Shown: in pieces, positions 26,063-34,600 of the stretch | Layout: each line of letters starts with the position of its first letter | How positions within the stretch are numbered: the first letter of the stretch is position 1 | Source of the DNA: Maridesulfovibrio hydrothermalis AM13 = DSM 14728 | GTDB taxonomy: Bacteria; Desulfobacterota; Desulfovibrionia; Desulfovibrionales; Desulfovibrionaceae | Assembly (NCBI RefSeq): GCF_000331025.1 | Contig: NC_020055.1 | Coordinates: 3,133,370 to 3,197,369 of the forward strand | DNA length: 64,000 bases | Direction: 5' to 3' | The notes under the pieces: model-generated | The model's input: only the letters and a program-made list of their open reading frames with translations | The model's database searches: none | What the model was told of the DNA's origin: nothing | Made by a program: the position numbers and the translations under genes

Positions 26063-26268
26063 TTATCCCCCGAATGGCCACAAATACTCTTCGGCGGTAT
26101 ACTTGAGGAATATTCCGGTATAACTTTCGTCCCCTTGTAATCGAGAAACGAATATCCGAATTCATGCCAATCCAGATTTTCCTCAATAAATAAGGCATAG
26201 TTTCTAAGAGTCCGCTTGCTCTCAAAAGGATACAAAGCGGTCAGGGTTTCAGTTGAAATTTCAAACAT
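26059..26268 (-). CDS. First gene of the phage cluster, unknown (69 aa)
   Basis: The ATG at 26268 has a GGAGG box 8 bp upstream. The sequence (MFEISTETLTALYPFESKRT, then FIEENLDWHEFGYSFLDYKG) has no family I recognise. It overlaps the holin start by four bases and is preceded by a strong hairpin at 26307-26340, so it is the first gene of the transcript as it now stands. Confidence 0.55.
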   Translation of the reverse strand: MFEISTETLTALYPFESKRTLRNYALFIEENLDWHEFGYSFLDYKGTKVIPEYSSSIPPKSICGHSGDK

Positions 26269-26306
26269 TTTAAAATCCTCCGTTTTTTTATTTGTGCTAA
26301 TTGTCA

Positions 26307-26340
26307 AACCGGACCTGAACTAGGTGGTTCAGGTCCGGTT
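26307..26340. repeat. Perfect 14-bp inverted repeat upstream of phage cluster
   Basis: AACCGGACCTGAAC and its exact complement are separated by six bases. On the plus strand it is followed by AAAGGATTTTTTGATTTTT. It may be a terminator for a gene that no longer exists on the minus side, or an operator for the phage cluster promoter. Confidence 0.75.
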
Positions 26341-26397
26341 AAAGGATTTTTTGATTTTTATTACGAATTAACCACCGTCTGCGTAGACTCGTCCAAA

Positions 26398-26443
26398 AAC
26401 AATAAATCCCCTGCTGAACAAATTCAGCAGGGGATTTATTGTT
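26398..26443. terminator. Perfect 21-bp palindromic hairpin
   Basis: The arms 26398-26418 and 26423-26443 are exact complements with a four-base loop (CAAA). The GC core CCCCTGCTGAA is flanked by AATAAAT/ATTTATT, so either strand can give a hairpin plus U-rich end. It is the likely terminator of the TVP38-family gene (minus strand, ends at 26513) and isolates the phage cluster. Confidence 0.82.
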
Positions 26444-26512
26444 AGTTTATGCGCTAACGGGAAAAACAGAGGAAATGCCCACTGTAAGAAGAAACTTATG
26501 TATCAAGAAAAA

Positions 26513-27190
26513 TTAACTGTTTTCAAGACTCTTGCGTACGGCTCTGCTCAAAAAAAAGATCAACAATCCTGCTCCGGACAGAACTGCGAACATTTCCCAG
26601 TTTAACGTTCCCTTGACCACTCCGGTAGAAAGTATATGGCCTCCGGCAGTCATAAAAACAGTTTCAGGAATCAGGCAAACGATGCTCATAATTAAATAAG
26701 GTATGTATTTTACATCTGTCACCGACCATAAATAATTTGCAATAGAATATGGTACAACTGGAACAATTCGGCTCAGTGCCAGCACTTTAACAGGGTGACT
26801 CTCGCTCAGCATTCTTATTTTTTTAAAGTTAGGATCATCTCCAAACTTTTTCAAAATCCTGTCCCTGAAAACAAATCTGCCTAGAAAAAAAGACAGAGAA
26901 CTACCAATTGCCATACTTATAAGACAGACAGCAGCCCCCTTGATTGCACCAAAAAGAACGCCGGCAACCGCTGTAAATAAGGTCAACGGTAACGCAAGGA
27001 CCATCCCCAGCACATTAATCAATATAAACACTACCGGAGCAAAATTTCCGCTGGACTCAATCCATGTAATCAGTTCATTGATATGCCCCTCGCCATAATG
27101 CTCAGCAACAAAAGTAAGAACACCGACAAACAACAAAATTATAATGCCGTGCAGAAAATTCTTGTTATTCTTTGATCTTTTTATAAACAT
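26513..27190 (-). CDS. TVP38/TMEM64 (DedA-like) membrane protein
   Basis: About 225 residues. It has several transmembrane segments and the family core FTAVAGVLFGAIKGAAVCLISMAIGSSL (in parts), GRFVFRDRI, then LSRIVPVVPYSIANYLWSVT, which is the SNARE-associated (VTT) domain. Homologues are membrane scramblases or polyprenyl-phosphate translocases; the exact role here is unknown. The ATG at 27190, with GGGGA 5 bp upstream, is preferred over a GTG 15 bp earlier. Confidence 0.84.
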   Translation of the reverse strand: MFIKRSKNNKNFLHGIIILLFVGVLTFVAEHYGEGHINELITWIESSGNFAPVVFILINVLGMVLALPLTLFTAVAGVLFGAIKGAAVCLISMAIGSSLSFFLGRFVFRDRILKKFGDDPNFKKIRMLSESHPVKVLALSRIVPVVPYSIANYLWSVTDVKYIPYLIMSIVCLIPETVFMTAGGHILSTGVVKGTLNWEMFAVLSGAGLLIFFLSRAVRKSLENS

Positions 27191-27392
27191 GTTTCCCCAC
27201 TTCACTTGCGAAAAGAAATACCCTACCCTTAAAGTAGGAACTTGCAGATAATATCGGTATCAACCTTATTATAATTAAGAAGTGTTGCTGTGCAACATTG
27301 TTTTACTTAAATTTTTTAGATCAAAAACTCAGACTGTCCCGCAAAACAGAATATATAATACTTTTGCCAGTCCAAGAACACAGGGGATCAAT

Positions 27393-29090
27393 ATGCGTTA
27401 TGAACTGAAACTTATGGACACTCTTTCAGGAACAGGCTGCTTTGCGGCTTTTCCCGGCCCGAACCTGAGCTTCTCAGAAGTTCTGGATCATCTGGAAAAT
27501 CACCCTTTTGATGAATTCATGCATCGCCACATGCTTGACATGCTCGGGAAACACCGTACTCGCAAAATCCAAAAAATGATCAAAGAAATCAAGGGAGATC
27601 CTGATAAAAAAGTTCTTGCCGCGCTTATTTATGAAGCATGCCAGACCCATCCCAGACTTGCTGCCTTGAAAGCTGACGTAGAAAAAGATTTCGATCCTGA
27701 AGAGCTGAAAGGATACAGCCCGACCCTGCATCTGCGCTCCCATCTGCTTGAAGACCAACCTCTTCATAATAAATGGACCTTGATATTTTCCAATAATATG
27801 GAAGAGCAAGCTACGCTGCCAACGCCCGAAGAGGCTGGAATTCCTGAGCTTTACAGCAAAGAGGATTTGCCATCAAAAGATTTTACCAACGCAGCAGCTG
27901 TCAGAGAAAAACTTGAAAAAGAAGACAGGATTCCACCAGCAAAACAGCGCGCTCCAATGGAAGAAGTCACAGCTAACGCCAACAAACAGCTTGACGCAAT
28001 CGATGTTTTCATGGGGCCTCAAATGCGCCAGAAAGGCTGTTTGTCACCGTTTGCAGTGCTCCATCACTGGATGGTTGAAAACCGCACAGAGAATGGATCT
28101 TTAAGTAACTCACTGCGTGCCATGCAGACCAGCTACGGCCGCGGATTCACGTACGAGCAGGCTTGTGTATCCTGCTCTATGGAAGTTGCCGAGAGGGTCA
28201 GCTCCTACGGCAGCATCGGGAAGGCGGGAGTGTTGGGACGTACAAACAGTCTGCCTTTAATTCAAGGTTCCTATGAAGAAATATCCAGAGACAGAATTGC
28301 TGTAGATCCTTCCACATTTACTCTGGAAGCACCTTACGAAGGTCAGCCACTATGGTGGATGCAGTCAGATAAATTTGATGGAAATGAATATGTGGAGGCA
28401 TGGCTTCCGGTGCAACACGTTTTTCTTTTCTGCAATCTTGATGAGCAGAACTTATTCAGCGGACTAAGCTCCACAGGACTTGCTTCAGGCAACACCTTCG
28501 CCGAAGCGCAGCTCAGTGGATTGCTGGAAGTTCTAGAGCGCGATTCTGACTCAACTATTCCTTTTGATATCAGTAAATGCTTCACAATAGAAACAGATGA
28601 TGCAGATGTTCAAAAGCACCTTAACAACCTGAAAGACTGTGGAATCCACGTCTGGTTTCAGGATATGACCTCAGAGTTTGGAATCCCCTGCTACAAAGCA
28701 TTTGCAGTCGGCAGACTCGGTGATATCAACAAAGGCGGGGGATGTTCATTAAATGGCAAAAGCGCACTCCTCTCAGCCCTGACTGAAGTTCCATACCCAT
28801 TCCCCGGCCCGCCCACTTCGGCAGCACCTGAAGGACTGCCTGTGCGCAAACTCGAAGATCTACCCGATCTTTCTACCGGAAGTGTGGAAGGAGATGTCAT
28901 GGTTATCGAAAATACACTGACCACAAATAATTTCTACCCGCACTACGTGGATCTGACCCGCAAAGATCTCGGAATCCCCGTAACACGGGCAATTATCCCG
29001 GGACTGGAGATCGTATCAGACCTCGACAAATTCTCAAGAATCAACAAAAGACTCTACAGGAACTATCTCGACATTAAAAATCTTCTGTAA
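27393..29090 (+). CDS. YcaO-family protein, stand-alone
   Basis: About 565 residues. An N-terminal region of 240 residues without a recognised fold is followed by a YcaO domain. ATP-binding motifs are YEQACVSCSMEVAERVSSYG (SxxxEVxER form), FAEAQLSGLLEVLERDS and the later SALTEV. YcaO enzymes use ATP to cyclise or thioamidate peptide backbones, or help methylthiolate ribosomal protein S12. No precursor peptide, TfuA or dehydrogenase gene is adjacent. The ATG at 27393 has AGGGGA before it; an earlier start at 27282 has no ribosome site. Confidence 0.83.
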   Translation: MRYELKLMDTLSGTGCFAAFPGPNLSFSEVLDHLENHPFDEFMHRHMLDMLGKHRTRKIQKMIKEIKGDPDKKVLAALIYEACQTHPRLAALKADVEKDFDPEELKGYSPTLHLRSHLLEDQPLHNKWTLIFSNNMEEQATLPTPEEAGIPELYSKEDLPSKDFTNAAAVREKLEKEDRIPPAKQRAPMEEVTANANKQLDAIDVFMGPQMRQKGCLSPFAVLHHWMVENRTENGSLSNSLRAMQTSYGRGFTYEQACVSCSMEVAERVSSYGSIGKAGVLGRTNSLPLIQGSYEEISRDRIAVDPSTFTLEAPYEGQPLWWMQSDKFDGNEYVEAWLPVQHVFLFCNLDEQNLFSGLSSTGLASGNTFAEAQLSGLLEVLERDSDSTIPFDISKCFTIETDDADVQKHLNNLKDCGIHVWFQDMTSEFGIPCYKAFAVGRLGDINKGGGCSLNGKSALLSALTEVPYPFPGPPTSAAPEGLPVRKLEDLPDLSTGSVEGDVMVIENTLTTNNFYPHYVDLTRKDLGIPVTRAIIPGLEIVSDLDKFSRINKRLYRNYLDIKNLL

Positions 29091-29148
29091 TATAATGCCA
29101 ATATACTTGACTATGTAAAAGACAAAGTATATCAACCATTACTTCCGT

Positions 29149-29235
29149 GCCCGGATGGCGGAATTGGTAGACGCAAGGGACTTAAAATCCCTCGAGCTTC
29201 GGCTTGTGCGGGTTCAAGTCCCGCTCTGGGTACCA
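29149..29235 (+). tRNA. tRNA-Leu (anticodon TAA)
   Basis: 87 bases including the encoded CCA. Acceptor stem GCCCGGA/TCTGGGT, D loop GGTAGACGC, anticodon stem GGGA/TCCC with loop CTTAAAA (anticodon TAA), a long variable arm CGAGCTTCGGCTTG and T arm GCGGG-TTCAAGT-CCCGC. The long variable arm confirms the class II tRNA-Leu type. Confidence 0.96.
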
Positions 29236-29400
29236 CAGGAAAATCAAGGGCTTACATGCAATTTTTGGGTTGTGCGTGAGTCCTTTTTTTATGGGCAAAT
29301 TTGATTTTGTCCCCACTCTGTTCCCACTTAAACGGCTATGAAGAGTGATTTTCCGTGATAATTTGTGAGTTTGAGCAGGGCAGTAAAACACGCTAGAAGC
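29236..29400. other. Possible integration scar 3' of tRNA-Leu
   Basis: The sequence after the tRNA contains TGTCCCCACTCTGTTCCCACT (two related CCCACT units, 29307-29328) and no intact ORF. The 3' ends of tRNA-Leu genes are common integrase targets, and stop-rich stretches of this kind are often left by lost elements. No integrase gene remains. An antisense frame across the tRNA is a shadow. Confidence 0.35.
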
Positions 29401-29436
29401 CTCTTTTTTCCTGTTTTAAGCAAAATTATCGACCAC

Positions 29437-29474
29437 ATAAAAAATACCGCACTGTTTACCAACAGTACGGTATT
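29437..29474 (-). terminator. Terminator of the Fic gene
   Basis: The stem AATACCGTACTGTT/AACAGTGCGGTATT (one mismatch) on the minus strand is followed by TTTTTTATG. It lies 38 bp after the Fic stop. Confidence 0.88.
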
Positions 29475-29511
29475 ATGAAATTCTTTCAGAGCTTTAAAAC
29501 ATCTTTCACGA

Positions 29512-30261
29512 CTATACCCCTTCTTCACTCAACCCCAGCGCAAACCAGTACGGCTTAAAACTGTCCACAACCAGCCTCTCAGTCATTTCTAGAAACGAAT
29601 CATAGTCAGACTTCACACAAGCAGCTTCCAAAGCTTCATAATAAGCCAACCGCTCAGAATTCTGAAAGACAACTGGCGGGAATCCACCTTTCATAAGCTC
29701 AAGGTTCATCAATAACCGTGAAGTACGTCCATTACCATCAGCAAAGGGATGGATCTTCACGAAATCTACGTGAACACGGGCAGCACGCTCAACAACATGC
29801 AAATCAGCTCCGTCACCATTATACCAAGCCATGAATCCGTCTACCTCATCCGTCAGATTCAAAAAGTCCGGCGGTACATGCTCAGCACCGGAAATGGTCA
29901 CGTTCACAGTGCGGAATACCCCGGCATTACGATCATCAATGCCCTTCAGGATAAGGCTATGAATCTCTTTGAGAGTGCGCACATCCAACGGATCACCCTG
30001 CTCAACCAAAGCGTAGACAAAATTGATAGCATGGGCATGGTTGGTAGCTTCAAGGTGCTCGGCAATGGACTTACCGCCAACGGCCACGCCTTCAAGCACG
30101 ACCTTGGTCTCCTGAAGCGTCAACGTGTTCCCCTCAATGGCGTTGGAGTTGTAGGTCCAGCGCAGTGCGAGGTCTTCACGCAGGTTCTTAACGACTTCGG
30201 GCGGAAGTGGCCTGTACGCATCTAAACGGGATTTTAGGAGATCAAGGTTTTGTGTGTTCAT
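29512..30261 (-). CDS. Fic-domain AMP-transferase with N-terminal inhibitory motif
   Basis: 249 residues. The Fic motif HPFADGNGRTSRLLMN (about residues 172-187) is complete. Near the N terminus TYNSNAIEGNTLTLQET contains the S-x3-E-G inhibitory helix motif of class II Fic proteins, so the enzyme should be self-inhibited. The beta-hairpin flap is around VNVTISGAEHVPP. It would AMPylate, or de-AMPylate, an unknown protein. No Shine-Dalgarno site is evident before the ATG. It stands alone next to a tRNA, a typical place for acquired genes. Confidence 0.85.
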   Translation of the reverse strand: MNTQNLDLLKSRLDAYRPLPPEVVKNLREDLALRWTYNSNAIEGNTLTLQETKVVLEGVAVGGKSIAEHLEATNHAHAINFVYALVEQGDPLDVRTLKEIHSLILKGIDDRNAGVFRTVNVTISGAEHVPPDFLNLTDEVDGFMAWYNGDGADLHVVERAARVHVDFVKIHPFADGNGRTSRLLMNLELMKGGFPPVVFQNSERLAYYEALEAACVKSDYDSFLEMTERLVVDSFKPYWFALGLSEEGV

Positions 30262-30287
30262 AATTATATCATAACCATATTTACAGC

Positions 30288-30455
30288 TTAATCAGTGGAA
30301 GCTTGATGTTCATCATTAATCTCTTCATCTGTACCCTTTGATTTATCCGAATCCAGTTCGTCGTCAATCTCTTTAGAAACTCCACCAGTATAATCTTTCA
30401 CAAGGCTTCACATTTCTTTCATCTTCCGCTTAAGAGAGTCAACCTCATCACTCAA
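30288..30455 (-). pseudogene. Short charged ORF interrupted by an in-frame TGA
   Basis: From a TTG at 30455 (AGGA box before it) the frame reads LSDEVDSLKRKMKEM, then TGA at 30408-30410, then 39 more residues (SLVKDYTGGVSKEIDDELDS onward) to a TAA. The second part is too ordered and acidic to be random. The most likely reading is a small gene with a nonsense mutation. The region 30262-30609 holds nothing else recognisable. Confidence 0.4.
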
Positions 30456-30609
30456 AGCTTAATCCTGCCACATTTTTGCGGACACTTTACGGACAGGTCC
30501 TTCTCACAAGGCCCGAAGCTTAAACTAAACTGACAATTTCGGTCCCAGCAAAAAGGCGGGCTGTCAGATCAAGTATGAACCATTACTACTTACTAAAAGC
30601 ACTATGATC

Positions 30610-31602
30610 TCATCCATCAGTATCAAGCATTTTTCTAAGTAAGTGTTCAGCCTCAGGACCTCCTAAGGGGCTCATATACTCAGCCACGCTAAAAAGGATT
30701 ACACCGTCAGGAGCGTACGGAAGCTCTGCTGCCAATTGCCTTTTAATTCGCTTTGCAGAAGCTGGAACAGCTTTAAATTCAGGCCCATCCAGTTTTTCAA
30801 AAATCTCAACAACAGGTTGAACAATGCAAGTCGTATCTTTTAACTTATTTTGAATATTTTGAAGGTAGAGTACAGCTTCATCAATAGTCAGTTTTTCCAC
30901 TCCCACCCCGTCCTGAAAAAGCACCCTGTCGAGACCAGAGCGTTGCGCAACATCCTTCCAGAACAGCCCTAGTGTCTCCGGCGAAGCCCAGCCGTTACTA
31001 AATGCCGAAATAGATATCGGCTTTCCAGCGACAAAGGAATTTAACTCATCATAGATGTTGCTGATAAAAGAACAAAGTAATGCTTTTTGACTTTCACCAA
31101 GCCATGTGCGGTCATCAATCTCCTGCGCAATATACCAGCCTGCAAAGGCGCTGCTTTTATTTAAAAGAGGGGCAAGCTCCTGCATAGCTAAAGAAGTCCC
31201 GTAGCGAATCCTCTTTAGGTGAACTTTTATCAAGTCAGGTTGCGATTTAATCCTTTCCCAGTATGAATCCAGAAACATGCAGCCCAGTGTAATCTTCATA
31301 TTATACTTTTCAGCATAATATAGTGCTTTTTTGATTACTGACGGATCATATTTACCCCCCTCTCCCGCGCGATCAAGATAAAACTCACTATAAACAAGCC
31401 ACTGGACAATAACCTCTTTAATGCCAAGCTGTTCGTAAGTTTCAAAAACAGTTTCCCATGTATCTTCATCCCAATTTTTAACAAGACCGGTCGGCTGTAA
31501 AAAAGTTCCCGCAACCCCGTTATCGGCAAAACACGGTGTAGCCGGATTCAGTAAAACAACGGAAATTATTATGGTGAAAATCTTTTTAAATATATATTTC
31601 AT
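30610..31602 (-). CDS. Secreted DUF4434 protein (glycosidase-like)
   Basis: 330 residues with a signal peptide (IFTIIISVVLLNPATPCFADNG). The domain starts at GTFLQPTGLVKNWDEDTW, followed by YEQLGIKEVIVQWLVYSEFYL and FAGWYIAQEIDDRTW, the pattern of DUF4434, a TIM-barrel family related to glycoside hydrolases. It is the last gene of the minus-strand run wecB-nfrB-nfrA, so it may trim or process the exported polysaccharide in the periplasm. The catalytic residues cannot be confirmed; the acidic pair in AQEIDDR is a candidate. Confidence 0.72.
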   Translation of the reverse strand: MKYIFKKIFTIIISVVLLNPATPCFADNGVAGTFLQPTGLVKNWDEDTWETVFETYEQLGIKEVIVQWLVYSEFYLDRAGEGGKYDPSVIKKALYYAEKYNMKITLGCMFLDSYWERIKSQPDLIKVHLKRIRYGTSLAMQELAPLLNKSSAFAGWYIAQEIDDRTWLGESQKALLCSFISNIYDELNSFVAGKPISISAFSNGWASPETLGLFWKDVAQRSGLDRVLFQDGVGVEKLTIDEAVLYLQNIQNKLKDTTCIVQPVVEIFEKLDGPEFKAVPASAKRIKRQLAAELPYAPDGVILFSVAEYMSPLGGPEAEHLLRKMLDTDG

Positions 31603-31672
31603 ATGTATCTTTGTTTACTTTAAAGAAGGAATCACAAGCGTTTAATGGACTTTAAAAACATTATGAACACCT

Positions 31673-34600
31673 TTAAAAACTAAATCGCAAACTCCCGCTT
31701 AAACCATTAAAACTGCTTTTTGTTCCTTCCAAGTATGATCCGAAACTATAACGCAGCAAAAATTCCCATTCACGCTCATATGAAATATATTTACTCTCCC
31801 CTTCCAGAAAACGAATCGAAAGCCCCGGGCCAGCTTCAAAATAACTGGTTTTATCCCGGTCAGGAGTTATGTACTTATATGTCGCATAGGCATGCGGAGT
31901 TATAAGCCATTGATCGTCAATATTCCAAGTCCACCCCTGACGACCGTGGAGAATGAACACAGCACGCTGGTAACCTTCAAGGTAATAATCCGCTTCACCA
32001 AAAACAAACGAATAATTCCAACTGGACTCTGCAGGCTTCATAGCCCAGCCGTCATCCCATGAAGCCATTACACGGAGCAAAGTATTATCTTCAGCTTTAT
32101 TGCCCAGCTTAATTAATCTTTCGACCCCGACAGCCGCATTTATTTGACTAAATGGTTTGTACCTGACACCAAATGCCCCCTGCAAACTATCCGTATCAAA
32201 ACTAAATGCATTATCTTTTGTTTTGCCTATAGTAACTCTGCCGATAAACTGAAATATTTTACCATTTCTGAAACCGAATTCTTCTGGAGTATACCCGAGT
32301 TCTACTCCTGCGGAGTTATCAAGAATCCCCGCCCTGACATCTTGAGAATCTGTTGTCGCTGCAACACCATTTTCAGAATAGGAATAAAATGCTGTCAAAT
32401 CGAAACGGTTGGTCAGGGAGCGAAGCTCGTCCTTAAATCCATATATCTTTTTCCGTAAAGAAGCCGGCGTTTCATCAAAATAAAATGGTTTGTTATCTAT
32501 GGCTACTTTAAACCAATCAATAGAGTCTTCATTTCGATAAAGTTTTTTTGTTATGTATGCTAAATCTTCAGGCAGTTTGATGTAATCGTTGTCGCGGCTA
32601 TAAACATCTTCAAAAAGAGGAACTGTTTTTTCAAAATCACCCTTATTGTAATATGCATAACCGAGAGAAACGGCGTATACGTCATAAGGATTTTCCTTTA
32701 AGGCCCTCTGGTAACAGTCTATTGCTTTATCCAGATTGCCGACTTTACCTTCGGCCTGCCCTTGCAAATACAACCGCTCCGAAGATGGCTTTTCATTCCC
32801 TGCTTTTGAAAAATAATTTATTGCTTGAGCATAATCTTTCTCATAGCTGTTAATCCGGCCCATTTCTTCATAGAACTGCGCTCTGTTGCTTATAGAAAGT
32901 TCTTCCGGAGAAACAGAAGCAAAAGCCTGTCTGGCTGAAGGCATATCCTGAAGCAGTCGTTGCGATCTTCCAAGGCCGTAACTGCGAAGCGAACTCTGCT
33001 TTATAGCCAGACTTTTTTCATAATATTCAACGGCCTTTCGATAACTCTCTTCGCTCATGCACAAATATGCAAGTTGATCAAACAGAGCCAGCCGTTGCAA
33101 CTCAGAATTATTAGCAGAACATTTTTCTGCCAGAGTCATATAGTGCAGAGCGAGACCGGGTTTATTCAGTTTATCATAGCAGAATGAAATCCCAGTATAC
33201 ACCTGTTCAGGCATCTCAGAGGATTCAGCCTTCTTAAATTCAGCAAGGGCTTCGGTGTATTTTCCCAGCTTATACAAAGCTTCAGCTATGTCTAAGCGGA
33301 CTTTAAAATTTTCATCGCTGAATTTCATGGCTTTACGCAAAAATTCAATGCCTTCAGAATTTCTCCCCTGCCGCAACTTGATATAGCCGATATTAACCAA
33401 TATTCTATACCGCTGCTTATCACTTAGCCGGGAATCGTTTAAGGCATCCATGTAATTTTCGCCAGCCTCATCAAATAAATCCTGCTCTAAAAAACTCGCA
33501 CCGACCAGTCGATAGGCTTCAAAACAATATTTTGAGTCAGGCTTGGAAAAATATGCTTTTAATGCCTGTATTGTCTTACTTAATTCATTTGCAGAAAAAT
33601 AAGCTTCGCCAGCCCGCAGCAAAAGCTCTGTATCTTTATTTTTCGCAAGAGCGTAAGCTTTTTCATACAAAATTCCAGCTTTAGAAAAATTGTCTCCTAA
33701 GCTTTCAAGCATGCCAGCACGTTCAAGAACAGATGCAAGTGCATCTCCCTTCACATAATTTGTATTAATTACTGAATAATACTCTTCTAAAGCTTTGTTC
33801 TGCTGTCCACTTTTTTCGTAGGCCTCCGCAATAAGCATCATGGTCTCGTAATTTTTGGACGCACCGTTCACCTTAAGAAAACTGGATAGAGCCAAATCAT
33901 ATTTACCCAGTTTAAGCTGCGTTCTTCCTAAGGCCAGCTGATTTTTCTGATTAAAAGAAAATTTTTCAGCTATTTTTTGAAATGTCTGTTCGGCAGAAAG
34001 AAATTCGCCAGAGTTATATTCAAGAAAACCAAGTTGTGACAAAGCATAATGTTCATCATCAGAAGATAGTTTACCGGAATTTACCGCCTCTCTTAAAGCT
34101 TCAATAGCTTGCTTATCCTTTCCACATTCCATCAAAGCAACAGCAAGTTGAACTCTGTCTTCAGGAGAATCATAGCTTTGCAGTATTAACTTATAAGTTT
34201 CTACAGTTTCATCCCATTTACCTTGGGCACTGTAAACCATAGCCAGAGATCTCATTGTTGCAACATCTGACTTAAGAGCCAAAGCATTCCTAAAAGACTC
34301 TTCGGCTGTTTTCAACTGCCCATAAGAATTAGAAATATTACCTTTATGCACATAAAGTTGAGCCTTCTCGATATTTGAATCAGACTTGGTAATTAACTCA
34401 TCAAAAATATTTAAGGCTGAACCGGGCTGGTTCAGCTTGGAAAGAATGAATGCTTTAAGCAGATAAACATTTTTATTGTCTTCAAGTTGCAGCGATCTGT
34501 CTGCCCATTTAAGAGCCTGATCATAATGTCCTGTCTTGTACTCAAGATCCGCCATTCTTGATGAAATAGAGCTTAAATATGAGTTAAGCTTATAGGCCTC

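Noticed and set aside
29182-29391. Minus-strand ORF of 69 codons over the tRNA-Leu
   Set aside because: It contains the YPERDLNPHKP string typical of false ORFs read antisense through tRNA-Leu 3' regions.
29328-29528. Minus-strand 66-codon ORF after the Fic gene
   Set aside because: It runs through the Fic terminator hairpin and has no ribosome site.
30456-30540. Insertion sequence end next to the broken ORF
   Set aside because: A stretch around GTCCGCAAAAATGTGGC looked like an IS terminal repeat, but no partner end or transposase was found.
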